A stretch of 64,000 nt of DNA, from NCBI GenBank assembly GCA_035626515.1, contig DASPNM010000035.1, positions 186,001-250,000 on the forward strand, written 5' to 3'. The position numbers were made by a program, and so were the translations under genes. Positions 35,401 through 43,759 of the stretch are shown here, piece by piece (within the stretch, counting starts at the first letter, position 1; each line of letters opens with the position of its first letter). Source of the stretch: DASPNM01 sp035626515. Its GTDB lineage: Bacteria > Bacteroidota > Bacteroidia > Chitinophagales > Chitinophagaceae. A model generated the notes under the pieces. That model searched no databases and had not been told where the DNA came from. It saw only the letters and a program-made list of their open reading frames with translations.

Positions 35401-35845
35401 TATAAATAATGTTTTCGGAAAGGGTGTCGGCCGGCGGCAGTTTTTCAAACAAAGCTTCCGGCGACGTAACCAGCACCTTCTTGTTGCCCCCGCCCGCAAT
35501 GCGCGTAAGCGCTTCCGTGCGGAGCATCACGTGCGAAGAATTCAGCAGCTGGTAATTTTTCCTGTTCTTGAACGAGGACGGAAAATAGAAGAGGTCAAGC
35601 GCTTCCGTAAGATTCTCTACCGTATTGTGAAAATAGGCGGCTTCTTCGCTGTCGTTCATCACGACCAGATGATTCATTTGCGACAGAGCGGGATGCTGAA
35701 AGGCGGCCGCAGCCACGAATTGCGAAGCGCTGCCGCGAAGTCCGCGCAGAAAAATCCGTTCAGGTTGGGAAAAAGATAGCCTGTCCGTCAGCTGAAACAG
35801 ACGGGGGGTGTTCTGATACTTCAGCAGCAGATCCTTTACGCCCAT
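32444..35845 (-). CDS. mfd: Transcription-repair coupling factor
   Basis: Mfd removes RNA polymerase stalled at DNA damage and recruits UvrA. The 1,133-residue protein has all the expected blocks: N-terminal UvrB-like region, the RNA-polymerase-interacting domain (LQPGDFITHIDHGVGIYSG near 480), the RecG-like translocase with Walker A GDVGFGKTE, DEEQKFGV motif, TATPIPRTL and the HQLRGRVGRSNKKAFCYLL motif VI, and the C-terminal TRCF domain. Length equals other Mfd proteins. A -7 box stands eight bases before the ATG. Its 3' end overlaps the PKD-protein gene tail to tail. Confidence 0.96.
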   Translation of the reverse strand: MGVKDLLLKYQNTPRLFQLTDRLSFSQPERIFLRGLRGSASQFVAAAAFQHPALSQMNHLVVMNDSEEAAYFHNTVENLTEALDLFYFPSSFKNRKNYQLLNSSHVMLRTEALTRIAGGGNKKVLVTSPEALFEKLPPADTLSENIIYIKSGDQLDVGRLLLRLADYRFERTDFVYEPGQFAVRGGILDIYSFGNEKPYRIELFGNDVDSIRIVDPETQLSERKLLQVSIIPNVDAQLQAAGKVSLFDFLPGNTVLWFQDYEVTLERLREESESLEAFLRVQGTRTQDETEEKLLRQDAAPESFISTVHLEAAIAERHCIEFGYQSYLAGHEIEFHTAEQPAFNRQFELLIRDLESWRKKGFDLFLFAENPRQLERLYSIFQDLKAEIPFHPAATSIHEGFVDEDMRIVCYTDHQVFQRYHKYRVKQAYNKNKALTLRALRELQPGDFITHIDHGVGIYSGLQKIEVNGKLQEAVRIIYKDSDILYVNINSLHKIAKYTGRDGTVPRINKLGSDVWNRLKEKTKSRVKEIAFDLIKLYAKRKAQQGFAHSPDNYLQTELEASFIYEDTPDQSKATADVKKDMESPAPMDRLVCGDVGFGKTEVAIRAAFKTNVDGKQAAVLVPTTILAFQHYQTFRERLRDFPVTVDYINRFKSPKERKDTLKRLSEGKIDILIGTHALLGKEVKFKDLGLLVVDEEQKFGVAHKEKIKTLKTTVDCLTLTATPIPRTLQFSLMGARDLSIINTPPPNRQPIQTEVRVYDEDFIRDAIYFETERGGQVFFIYNRISGLAEMAEIIQGLCPDLSIGYAHGQMEGHELEKHILDFIERKYDVLVCTNIVESGVDIPNVNTIVVHNAHQFGLSDLHQLRGRVGRSNKKAFCYLLAPPLSTLPNDSRKRLQTLEQHTDLGSGFQIAMRDLDIRGAGNLLGGEQSGFMAEIGFEMYQKILDEAIRELKRTEFRELFREEISKQDDYVQDCTIDTDLEILIPDEYVENITERLSLYQRLDNSENDEELEAMRSELADRFGPVPGQVNDLFTTVRCRRLAVDLGFERLVLKDRSLRCYFINRPDSPYYESQLFRNILNYLQTATNKAKLRQSGKLFLVIVENVHSMEDMYGFLSKMYGECVVREQLSEPA

Positions 35846-35853
35846 GAACGCGG

Positions 35854-35861
35854 CAAAGATA
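35854..35861 (-). promoter_or_regulatory. Bacteroidota -7 box for mfd
   Basis: TATCTTTG on the minus strand, eight bases before the ATG; a leader of only about four bases is implied. Confidence 0.5.
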
Positions 35862-35884
35862 CGGCGTTTCGCCGCGAGCTTTTA

Positions 35885-38485
35885 TCAGCGGAGCAGTGCA
35901 ATGTGCCGGACATACCGCTCCCGGTTGTTGCCCAGGATCCGCAGCACATAAGTGCCTCGCTGCAGGTTGGAAAGATTAACGCTTGTATTCTGGTAGCGCA
36001 GGTTCACCGAGCGCACGAGCCGCCCGCTCATGTCAAGCAGGTCCACGGTGATCGTTCTCGTCTGCAGGTTTCCAACCTGGATATGCAGGTTGTCCCTTTC
36101 CATGAAGCTGTTGCGTATGAAGTCGCGCGTATTGCTGGTATTCGGCAAACCGGTCGCCACGGTCGGAAGAACCGTTGTGAACAGGCCGCGTCCGTGCGTC
36201 GCTGCGGTTACAGTATTATCGGACGGACGCCAGCGCAACATATCCACGCGCACGTTAGCGAGTCCTGTGTTGTTGGGAGCCCACGTGGTGGCGCTGCCGT
36301 TGATCACCGATGTGGTCCAGACTCCCAGGTCTGTTCCCAGCAGAATGCCGCCGTTTCCGCCGCCCGCACCACTCAGCTGCGCGTTTGCAGGAGCGAACAA
36401 TCCCCACCTGACCGGGATGTCGGGCAAATTACCCTCAATGTTGCTATAGCTGAGTCCTCCGTTCGTGCTCTCCCACACGCTTATCACGCCGAAGTTGGAA
36501 AACGTGACCACGACATGATTCCCATTTGCAGGGTTTATATCAATGCTGGAAATGTTTGCACCCGACGGCACCGGAATCGGCGAGCTGGCTGCCACTGTCG
36601 GCGACGTCGTATTTGCCGCCGTCAGCTTCAGCACCATCGGGGTACCGTTCAGCGAGGCCCCGATCCAGATCGTATTGGCGGAAAAGGGATCTACGCGTAC
36701 TGCAGTCACCTCGCGCGTACCGATGGTGGGCACGGAAGCAATGAGGCTGGAAGGAGTTCCGGCGAGCCCGCTAATCACATAATATTGCCCCGGATCGTCG
36801 CCGCAATACAAAGTAGCTGTATTGTCGTCAAAGTCGGTAGGGTTGATGAACTGTCCACGGTTGTTGTTGATCCCACCTCCGAGCGACGCGAAGCTTGCAC
36901 CGCCGTTCGTGGAACGGAAGTAATTATTTCCAGTGGTTGCGGTGATCTGCAATAAACCATCGGTCTGGCGAATGTGACAGAAGCCGCCATCGCCACCCGT
37001 AGCGGTCGTCGCGCTGTTCATCCCCGGCGAGGTAAACCGGTGCGTGCCGTTGTCCTGTGAGCCCGCAAGAAAATAATTTGCATTCAAAGGGTGATGATCG
37101 CAGGCATAGTACTGCGTGATGTTGTAGCCGTTGTTCTTATTGCTGAATATCGGCGCTGCCTGGTTGATGTTGTCGGAATAATATACTCCCCCGTCATTCC
37201 CATTGACAAGCCGGGTGGAACTCACATACAACAACACATGTTGGTCCACGTGCACGGTGCCTGCTGAAATCGTCGTCCAGTTTGCGCCCGCATTCGTGGA
37301 TTTCGCGATATCCAGCCCGCCGGCAAGCACCACATCCGGGTTCGCTGGATCAACCGCCATGATCAGGTTGAACCAGGTTTGCGAATTCACGCCATTGTTG
37401 AACGCAGCCGGTGCGCCAACGGAATCCCAGCTCGTGCCGCCGTTGAAGGATCGCCACACGCCGATCACCTGGTCACTCGCACTGTCCTGCCCGACCGCGT
37501 ACAATCGTAGTGGATTTGATGGCGCCACGGCCAGCTCGATGCGGAAACGAGTCATTTGCCAGGGAGGAGTTACCTCCACCCAGGTGCCCAGCCCGCCGGT
37601 ATTTGCGCCGTGCGTGGCGAATGAAGATTTCCAGATAGATCCTCTTCCGAAAATCCCCAGGCAGGCGTATACATCTCCGTTGCTTGCCACTTCGAGGTCG
37701 GATGCCCGACCAGTGGAAAAGCCGGGTAACGGCAATCCCAACACCTGTGTCCAGGTATTGCCGCCGTCAACAGAACGCTTTACTCCCCGTGCATTTCCAC
37801 TCTGGTTGCGCAGCGATGCATAAAGCGCTCCATTATTGTCGATGGCGAGGTCCTGCACAAATTCATACGTTGAATCCGCAGGCGCCGTCACGATGGTGGA
37901 GGGGAGCACCGTCCACGTAAGTCCTCCATCGAGGCTTTTATAGATGCCGCGTCCACGTACCGCGTCGATATTGAACCAGCCCTCCCCGGTTCCGGCATAC
38001 ATGATGTTTGGATTCGCATTGTCCTGAACCAGCGAGCTGATGGCAAGGTTGGGAAGAAAATCGTTGATGATGGTCCAGGTGGGCGTGGGGTTCGTAAAAT
38101 TCGTGGTACGAAACAATCCGCCGCTGACGGAAGCGGCCAGCACCGTATTGCCAGAAGCATCCCTTCGATCCACGAGGATCGCGCGCGTGCGTCCTCCCAC
38201 ATTGTTCGGCCCGCGTTCGGTCCACGTAAGCGACTGAACCTGTTCGGTGCGCATCAGGGCTTCCATATAATCCCTGGCCGCCTGCATTCTTTCAGTCGGT
38301 ACGTAGTTCAGCGCCGGGTCGCGGGTCATTAAAAACTCCTGGCGCATGGCACGGTCGAGGCCGTGGGACTGAGGTTGATCCGCCGATGAATTGTGGTCGG
38401 AATGTTTGCAGCTCAGCCAGCACAAAGCGAGTAAACAAATCGACGATCCTTTGAAACAGGGCATGGTAAAGTTTTTCTTGCTCAA
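35885..38485 (-). CDS. Exported BNR/sialidase-type propeller protein with C-terminal T9SS type A-like domain
   Basis: An 866-residue exported protein. The N-terminus has a hydrophobic stretch ending in WLSC at about residue 26, compatible with a lipoprotein signal (start possibly at 38464), then a hydrophilic linker. The bulk consists of repeated propeller blades with the sialidase/VPS10 pattern, such as GIYKSLDGGLTWTVL, VKRSVDGGNTWTQVL, FNGGTSWDSV, IAKSTNAGANWTTI and FRSTNGGASFASL, about ten in all. The end resembles a type A sorting domain (VDLLDMSGRLVRSV, LQRGTYVLRILGNN) but lacks the usual YPNP opening. The function is not known; related proteins are annotated as glycosyl hydrolases, yet no sialidase catalytic residues are evident. 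Confidence 0.82.
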   Translation of the reverse strand: MSKKNFTMPCFKGSSICLLALCWLSCKHSDHNSSADQPQSHGLDRAMRQEFLMTRDPALNYVPTERMQAARDYMEALMRTEQVQSLTWTERGPNNVGGRTRAILVDRRDASGNTVLAASVSGGLFRTTNFTNPTPTWTIINDFLPNLAISSLVQDNANPNIMYAGTGEGWFNIDAVRGRGIYKSLDGGLTWTVLPSTIVTAPADSTYEFVQDLAIDNNGALYASLRNQSGNARGVKRSVDGGNTWTQVLGLPLPGFSTGRASDLEVASNGDVYACLGIFGRGSIWKSSFATHGANTGGLGTWVEVTPPWQMTRFRIELAVAPSNPLRLYAVGQDSASDQVIGVWRSFNGGTSWDSVGAPAAFNNGVNSQTWFNLIMAVDPANPDVVLAGGLDIAKSTNAGANWTTISAGTVHVDQHVLLYVSSTRLVNGNDGGVYYSDNINQAAPIFSNKNNGYNITQYYACDHHPLNANYFLAGSQDNGTHRFTSPGMNSATTATGGDGGFCHIRQTDGLLQITATTGNNYFRSTNGGASFASLGGGINNNRGQFINPTDFDDNTATLYCGDDPGQYYVISGLAGTPSSLIASVPTIGTREVTAVRVDPFSANTIWIGASLNGTPMVLKLTAANTTSPTVAASSPIPVPSGANISSIDINPANGNHVVVTFSNFGVISVWESTNGGLSYSNIEGNLPDIPVRWGLFAPANAQLSGAGGGNGGILLGTDLGVWTTSVINGSATTWAPNNTGLANVRVDMLRWRPSDNTVTAATHGRGLFTTVLPTVATGLPNTSNTRDFIRNSFMERDNLHIQVGNLQTRTITVDLLDMSGRLVRSVNLRYQNTSVNLSNLQRGTYVLRILGNNRERYVRHIALLR

Positions 38486-38631
38486 AGAAGGTTTCTATTT
38501 TAACGTAAGTTTGAAAGGGCTCGGTGGTTTTTTGGCAATCTTTTTTATGACTTGCCGGGTGGGCCTGCGTCTATAAAATTAAACAGAAATCCCGATCTCT
38601 TTTCACGGTTGGGAATTCTGCCAGACACAAG

Positions 38632-39147
38632 ATGAAAAAAACGCTCATTCTTTTTAGCCTGTGGGTCTGCATTGCAGCTTTCACCGCGGCGGCGCAACCG
38701 CCCGTGACGATATACGCGTATTCACAGGCTACCACCCCTGGCATGATCCCCGTAGATGAATCGGGAAAACCCCTCGACTCCAGGAAAGAGCGGATTAATT
38801 ATTTTATCTACGCTGCTTTTCCGGACAACTACGCGCTGAAATTTGACGGCATCTGGATCCGCGGGCAGGGCCATCGCGTGCAAACACATGTGGTCGAATC
38901 CACGCCCGTGGTGATCACGAACAACGATATTCCCGCACAGCCCGTAAAGACCGTTTTGGTTCCTGCCACCAGGAGGCGGGTAATTTCAATCCAGCCTCTT
39001 TCGCAGTCACCAATTACCGTTAGGGCGGCCTGGTTTCGCGACATGACACGCAGAAATGAGCTTGTGGTCAGCTACTTCTACAAGGGGAAAAAATATTTCC
39101 TGCCCGTCCGGAAGTTCAAAGTTCTTCCCCCGGTAGCGGCACAGTAA
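38632..39147 (+). CDS. Exported protein of unknown function (171 residues)
   Basis: A 171-residue protein with a signal peptide (hydrophobic 5-20, cleavage after AAAQ). The mature part is beta-rich, without cysteines, and basic toward the end; one run (TTPGMIPVDESGKPLDSRKERINYFIY) and the strand pair around FKVLPPVAAQ stand out. No family is recognised. It is flanked by the divergent propeller-protein gene and a flavin reductase gene 78 bases downstream. Because it is exported and precedes a respiratory cluster, it might be a periplasmic or outer-membrane-associated factor, but nothing in the sequence proves it. Confidence 0.6.
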   Translation: MKKTLILFSLWVCIAAFTAAAQPPVTIYAYSQATTPGMIPVDESGKPLDSRKERINYFIYAAFPDNYALKFDGIWIRGQGHRVQTHVVESTPVVITNNDIPAQPVKTVLVPATRRRVISIQPLSQSPITVRAAWFRDMTRRNELVVSYFYKGKKYFLPVRKFKVLPPVAAQ

Positions 39148-39196
39148 GCGATATCGCTGCACAATTTCCCGTATTCACAACCTGCGCGACACCCAG

Positions 39197-39224
39197 CGTC
39201 GGTAATTTTGCAGTTTAACCGACG
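39197..39224. promoter_or_regulatory. Perfect 7-bp inverted repeat overlapping a -7 box
   Basis: cgtcggt (39197-39203) and accgacg (39218-39224) are exact reverse complements with a 14-base AT-rich centre. The -7 box TAATTTTG occupies 39203-39210, so the palindrome surrounds the core promoter of the flavin reductase gene, whose ATG is at 39226. This is the layout of a repressor operator. Confidence 0.45.
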
Positions 39225-39225
39225 A

Positions 39226-39945
39226 ATGGCATTACAACCCTGGAGAAAAGGCATTGTCACACGGATCGAGAACGAAACCACCGATACGCGACGCTTCTGG
39301 ATCGAAGTCCCGGAGCTGGATGTGTTCGATTTCATTCCCGGGCAGTTTGTCACCTTTGACCTGCCTATTCATGAAAAGCCCACACGGCGGTGGAGGAGCT
39401 ATTCCATTGCTTCATGGCCCGACGGCACCAATTGTTTTGAGCTCATCATTGTGCTCGACAGGCAGGGGCTGGGAACTCCTTACCTGTTCAACGAGGTGCA
39501 GGTGGGCAGCGAGCTCACCTTTCGCGGACCCCAGGGAGTGTTTACACTGCGCGAACCGATTGAGCGCGACCTTTTCCTTATTTGTACCGGCACGGGCGTG
39601 GCGCCGTTCCGAAGCATGCTGCATCATATTCGCAACAGGATGATCCCCCACCGCGAAATCTATCTCATCTTCGGCACGCGCACCCGGGCGGATATTCTTT
39701 ACTACGAAGAATTGAAAGCGATGGAAAAAGAGATAGCGGGATACCATTATATCGTGACCCTGTCGCGCGAAGAATGGGAAGGCCCGACGGGCTACGTTCA
39801 TCCCCTCTACGAATCGCTCTGCCGCGAGCGCCGGGAGGCAGAGTTCCTTCTCTGTGGCTGGAAGCCGATGATTGACGAGGCGAAGACGCGCATCCGCGCA
39901 ATGGGATACGATAAAAAGCTCATTCGTGAAGAACTCTACGGTTGA
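39226..39945 (+). CDS. Ferredoxin-NADP(+) reductase-like flavoprotein
   Basis: A 239-residue single-chain FAD/NAD(P)-binding oxidoreductase of the FNR superfamily. The FAD domain has IPGQFVTFDLP and the flavin-binding RSYSIAS; the nucleotide domain has the GTGVAPFRSM loop, YLIFGTRTRADILYYEEL and LLCGWKPMIDEAK. There is no [2Fe-2S] cysteine set, so its partner is a separate electron carrier (ferredoxin or flavodoxin). It lies 116 bases upstream of nuoA on the same strand. That nuo cluster has no NuoEFG, which makes it tempting to see this enzyme as linked to electron input, but that is inference. The start at 39226 sits just after a palindromic promoter region. Confidence 0.85.
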   Translation: MALQPWRKGIVTRIENETTDTRRFWIEVPELDVFDFIPGQFVTFDLPIHEKPTRRWRSYSIASWPDGTNCFELIIVLDRQGLGTPYLFNEVQVGSELTFRGPQGVFTLREPIERDLFLICTGTGVAPFRSMLHHIRNRMIPHREIYLIFGTRTRADILYYEELKAMEKEIAGYHYIVTLSREEWEGPTGYVHPLYESLCRERREAEFLLCGWKPMIDEAKTRIRAMGYDKKLIREELYG

Positions 39946-40061
39946 CCCCAACGCAGTGTGTCCCATGTAATCCTTTTCTCGGACAATTCACATTTTGTCG
40001 GCTCCCCGCCTTGCGATTTTTCGCTAAATTGGGACGATAATTATTGATCACGCAGTACACT

Positions 40062-40412
40062 ATGGGTGCCGCTTCGTTAATAGTCCTGATCATCGCCGCA
40101 CTGGTATTTTCCAGCATCGCCATATTGATCGCAAGGGTTTTTACAAAAGGCACAAAGAACCCGCAAAAAGGGGAGCCGTATGAATGCGGCATTCCTACTA
40201 AAGGCAACACCTGGATTCAGCTGAACGTGGGCTACTACCTCTTCGCCCTGATTTTCCTGATATTCGACGTGGAGCTGGTATTCCTCTACCCCTGGGCTGT
40301 GGTGGCGAAGAATCTGGGCTGGATCGCGCTTATCGAAATCGTCATTTTCTTTTTTGTGCTGTTCATGGGCTTTTTGTACGCCCACAAAAAAGGCGCTCTC
40401 AAATGGATGTGA
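40062..40412 (+). CDS. nuoA: NADH-quinone oxidoreductase subunit A
   Basis: First gene of the complex I cluster; a small three-helix membrane-arm subunit near the quinone site. The 116-residue product has GEPYECGIPTKGNTWIQLNVGYYLFALIFLIFDVELVFLYPW, with the invariant YECG and FDVE motifs. The ATG at 40062 is preferred over a TTG six codons before it. The upstream gap of 116 bases holds a degenerate box (TAAATTGG, 40025-40032). nuoB follows after 45 bases. Confidence 0.95.
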   Translation: MGAASLIVLIIAALVFSSIAILIARVFTKGTKNPQKGEPYECGIPTKGNTWIQLNVGYYLFALIFLIFDVELVFLYPWAVVAKNLGWIALIEIVIFFFVLFMGFLYAHKKGALKWM

Positions 40413-40457
40413 CGAAAGCCGCCAACTCATACGTATTGCAAACCGAACGGTTTACTC

Positions 40458-41021
40458 ATGGCACATTCGCCGACAGCTGAAATGGGGCCGGAAGCCGGCA
40501 AAGAGAAGTTCCCCGGAGAAATTCACGAAACTCCTGGTGGCGGGGTCGTGCTCAGCAAACTGGATGATATCATCAACTGGGCACGGTCGAATTCGCTGTG
40601 GCCGCTCACCTTCGCTACCAGCTGTTGCGGAATTGAGATGATGTCCACCGCCTCCGCGAAATACGATTTTTCGCGCTTTGGGTTTGAAGTGGCACGGGCC
40701 ACGCCCCGCCAGGCAGACGTGATCATTATTGCGGGCACCATCGTCAACAAAATGGCGCCGGTGCTGAAAAGGCTTTATGACCAGATGGCCGATCCAAAAT
40801 ATGTGATTGCCATGGGGGCCTGCGCAATCAGCGGGGGCCCTTTTTTCTATAATACCTATTCTGTAGTAAAGGGGGCGGATCATGTGATCCCGGTGGATGT
40901 GTACGTGGCTGGCTGCCCGCCGCGGCCGGAAGCGTTGTTGCACGCGCTCATAACCCTTCAGCAAAAAATACGCGCCGGCCTGACGCGGGAGCAGATCCGA
41001 TCGGGCCAGGAAACGAAATGA
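40458..41021 (+). CDS. nuoB: NADH-quinone oxidoreductase subunit B
   Basis: Peripheral-arm subunit that carries the N2 [4Fe-4S] cluster, last electron carrier before quinone. The 187-residue chain keeps all four ligands: the tandem cysteines in SCCGIEMM, one in GACAISGGPF and one in AGCPPRPEALL. The N-terminal 30 residues are a charged tail typical of Bacteroidota. It overlaps nuoC by the four bases ATGA, implying coupled translation. Confidence 0.96.
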   Translation: MAHSPTAEMGPEAGKEKFPGEIHETPGGGVVLSKLDDIINWARSNSLWPLTFATSCCGIEMMSTASAKYDFSRFGFEVARATPRQADVIIIAGTIVNKMAPVLKRLYDQMADPKYVIAMGACAISGGPFFYNTYSVVKGADHVIPVDVYVAGCPPRPEALLHALITLQQKIRAGLTREQIRSGQETK

Positions 41022-41488
41022 CGAATGAGGAGCTGAAACAACTCGTGACAGAGCTATTGGCCGAAGCAACGGTGGAAGATCCTGCCGTTCCCGGACCGGG
41101 ATGGGTCACGGTGCACGTGGATCCTCCGGCCTGGCTTTCATTTGCGCGCGCGCTTCGCGAACATCCGGACGAACAGTTCGATTACCTGTTTTGCCTAACC
41201 TGTGTGGACTGGAAAACACATCTCACGATGGTTTACCACCTCAGCTCTACGCGTCACCGCCAGGCATTGGTGGTGAAATCGAAGCTGGATCGGGAGCACC
41301 CCGAAATCGAAAGCGTGAGTTCGATCTGGAAAACGGCTGAGTTTCACGAGCGGGAAGTTTATGAAATGTTCGGAGTACGATTCAATGGGCACCCGGATCT
41401 GCGGCTGCTGATCCTCCCCGATGGCTGGGAGGGTAAATATCCGCTGCGAAAAGATTTCGAAGATCCGGTCAACATGATAAGATTGTAA
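41018..41488 (+). CDS. nuoC: NADH-quinone oxidoreductase subunit C
   Basis: The 30-kDa-type hydrophilic subunit that packs against NuoD. In the 156-residue product the family signature is FHEREVYEMFGVRFNGHPDLRLLILPDGW followed by PLRKDF. NuoC and NuoD are separate here, unlike the NuoCD fusion of enterobacteria. It starts within nuoB (ATGA overlap), and nuoD follows after only three bases. Confidence 0.95.
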   Translation: MTNEELKQLVTELLAEATVEDPAVPGPGWVTVHVDPPAWLSFARALREHPDEQFDYLFCLTCVDWKTHLTMVYHLSSTRHRQALVVKSKLDREHPEIESVSSIWKTAEFHEREVYEMFGVRFNGHPDLRLLILPDGWEGKYPLRKDFEDPVNMIRL

Positions 41489-41491
41489 ACG

Positions 41492-42634
41492 ATGAATGTC
41501 TACCGAGAAACCGAGGTCATACAGGAAAGCATTGCCGGTTCGGGGCAGGGGTACCTCGTCATCAACGTAGGCCCCCAGCATCCCGCCACACACGGCGTGC
41601 TTCACCTGGTGATCACTTTGAGCGGCGAGACGATCGTAAAAGTGGAACCGCACCTCGGCTACATCCACCGGTCTATCGAAAAAATGTGCGAAAGCCTTTC
41701 CTACCGGCAGTTTATTTACGTGACAAGCCGGATGGATTACCTCTCGGCGCACATCAACAACCACGCCTGTGCGCTTTGCGTGGAGCAGGGGTTGCAGGTG
41801 GAAGTTCCCGAACGCGCGAAAGTGATCCGCGTGCTGATGGACGAGCTGACGCGTATCGCCTCGCACGAGCTCTGGTGGGGAGCAATGGCCATGGATCTCG
41901 GGGCATTCACTCCCTTCTTCCATGCCTTTCGTGAAAGGGAAACGATCAACGACATCATGGAAGAGACCTGTGGCGCGCGGCTTACGATGAACTATATGGT
42001 GCCGGGCGGGGTGATGGCCGACATTCACCTGAATTTCCAGAAGCGGGTCAAGGATTTTATCGCACAATACCGTAAAAAGATCCACGAATACGACGAGCTC
42101 GTGACGGGCAACGTAATTTTTCAAAGCCGCATGAAAGGCGTGGGATATCTTTCTCCCGAAGACGCGATTTCCTACGGCTGCACGGGACCGGTGGCGCGGG
42201 GAAGCGGGGTAAGTTGCGATATCCGAAAGCTTCACCCTTACGAGATTTACAACCAACTGCAGTTTGACGAGGTGCTGGAAACCGGCGGCGACGCGTTTGC
42301 GAGGTACCTGGTACGCGTGAAGGAAATGCACCAGTCGGTGCACATCATCGAGCAGCTGATCGATAACATACCGGCGGGAGATTTCCAGGCTAAAACCAAG
42401 GCCGTGCTGAAGCTTCCGAAGGGAGAATTCTATTCAAGAGTGGAGACCGCGCGCGGGGAGCTGGGTGTGTACATCGTGAGTGAGGGTGGCACAACTCCTT
42501 ACCGCATCAAGTTCCGTTCGCCCGGTTTTTCGAATCTCTCGGCGCTGGACCGAATGGTGCGCGGAGGAAAGATCGGCGACCTGATCGCAGCGATGGGAAC
42601 GCTCGATCTGGTAATTCCCGACATTGACCGGTAA
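41492..42634 (+). CDS. nuoD: NADH-quinone oxidoreductase subunit D
   Basis: The 49-kDa-type subunit that with NuoB forms the quinone-reduction chamber. The 380-residue chain has NVGPQHPATHGVLHLV, with the quinone-site histidine, LGYIHRSIEKMCE, VTSRMDYLSAHINNHACALC, TGNVIFQSRMKGVGYLSPEDA and a C-terminus ending in DIDR. It is colinear with its family, only slightly short at the N-terminus. The next gene is nuoH after 19 bases; in many clusters nuoE, nuoF and nuoG would lie at this point, and none is present. Confidence 0.96.
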   Translation: MNVYRETEVIQESIAGSGQGYLVINVGPQHPATHGVLHLVITLSGETIVKVEPHLGYIHRSIEKMCESLSYRQFIYVTSRMDYLSAHINNHACALCVEQGLQVEVPERAKVIRVLMDELTRIASHELWWGAMAMDLGAFTPFFHAFRERETINDIMEETCGARLTMNYMVPGGVMADIHLNFQKRVKDFIAQYRKKIHEYDELVTGNVIFQSRMKGVGYLSPEDAISYGCTGPVARGSGVSCDIRKLHPYEIYNQLQFDEVLETGGDAFARYLVRVKEMHQSVHIIEQLIDNIPAGDFQAKTKAVLKLPKGEFYSRVETARGELGVYIVSEGGTTPYRIKFRSPGFSNLSALDRMVRGGKIGDLIAAMGTLDLVIPDIDR

Positions 42635-42653
42635 TCGCAAGAAATGAAAGCAC

Positions 42654-43730
42654 ATGTGGAGCCTTTCAAAAATTACTGAGTCCATTCATTCCTGGCTGAA
42701 CCAGACCTTCAGTCCGGGCCTGGCAACCGCTATTGAAATGGCAATCGTTGGAGCCTGTGTGATCGGGCTCTTCGCGATGCTGGGACTGGTGCTGGTGCTC
42801 ATGGAACGAAAGGTTTCCGCCTGGATGCAGATCCGTATCGGACCGAACCGCGTGGGACCAAAAGGAATGCTGCAAACATTCGCGGATACACTGAAGCTGA
42901 TGGTGAAGGAAGGGCTGACACCGTCGGGCGCAGACAAATTGCTGTTTAATCTGGCTCCCATCGTCGCGATGATCGTGGCGATGCTGCTGATGGCACCCAT
43001 TGCCTTTGCCCGCGATTTCCAGCTCTGGGATCTCAACATCGGGGTGCTCTACGTTGCAGCGGTATCCTCGGTGATGGTGATCAGCATCCTGATGGCCGGA
43101 TGGGCGAGCAACAATAAATATTCCCTGCTGGGCGCAATGCGAAGCGGCGCACAGATTGTCAGCTATGAGCTCTCCGCAGGTTTGTCCATACTCGCCATTG
43201 TGGTCCTGGCAGGCAGCCTGAGCGTGAATGATATCATTTATTCGCAGGCCGACGGGTGGTGGATTTTCAAAGGACATATTCCGGCTCTGATCGCGTTTGT
43301 GATCTTTATCGTAGCCGTGACGGCGGAAACCAACCGGGCGCCTTTCGATTTGGCCGAAGCCGAATCAGAACTTACCGCTGGCTTTCACACCGAATATTCC
43401 GGGATGAAATTCGCGCTGTTCTTCCTTGCAGAATACGTGAATGTGTTCATCGTTTGCGCCATCGGGGCCACGCTCTTTCTGGGGGGATGGATGCCGCTCC
43501 ACATCGGTAACTGGTCGGATTTCAACCGGATCATGGATTACATTCCGTCCAGTGTCTGGTTCTTTGGGAAAACTTTTTTCCTCATTTTCGTCATCATGTG
43601 GTTCCGGTGGACCTTTCCCAGGCTGCGCATCGACCAGCTGCTCAACCTGGAGTGGAAATACCTTTTGCCCATCAGCATGGTCAACCTGCTGCTGGTAACC
43701 CTTATGGCGATCATGGGCTGGCATTTTTGA
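42654..43730 (+). CDS. nuoH: NADH-quinone oxidoreductase subunit H
   Basis: Eight-helix membrane subunit that joins the membrane arm to the peripheral arm and lines the quinone entry. The 358-residue product has LVLMERKVSAWMQIRIGPNRVGPKG in the first loop and ETNRAPFDLAEAESELTAGFHTEYSGMKFALFFLAEY, both invariant. Start ATG at 42654 gives a typical N-terminus with the first helix near residue 30. nuoI follows after 29 bases. Confidence 0.96.
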   Translation: MWSLSKITESIHSWLNQTFSPGLATAIEMAIVGACVIGLFAMLGLVLVLMERKVSAWMQIRIGPNRVGPKGMLQTFADTLKLMVKEGLTPSGADKLLFNLAPIVAMIVAMLLMAPIAFARDFQLWDLNIGVLYVAAVSSVMVISILMAGWASNNKYSLLGAMRSGAQIVSYELSAGLSILAIVVLAGSLSVNDIIYSQADGWWIFKGHIPALIAFVIFIVAVTAETNRAPFDLAEAESELTAGFHTEYSGMKFALFFLAEYVNVFIVCAIGATLFLGGWMPLHIGNWSDFNRIMDYIPSSVWFFGKTFFLIFVIMWFRWTFPRLRIDQLLNLEWKYLLPISMVNLLLVTLMAIMGWHF

Positions 43731-43759
43731 ATGATTATTTTGAAAAAACAAACGAATCA

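Noticed and set aside
41195..42343. Minus-strand frame of 382 residues
   Set aside because: Antisense to nuoC and nuoD and rich in His/Arg/Val from their codons; no domains.
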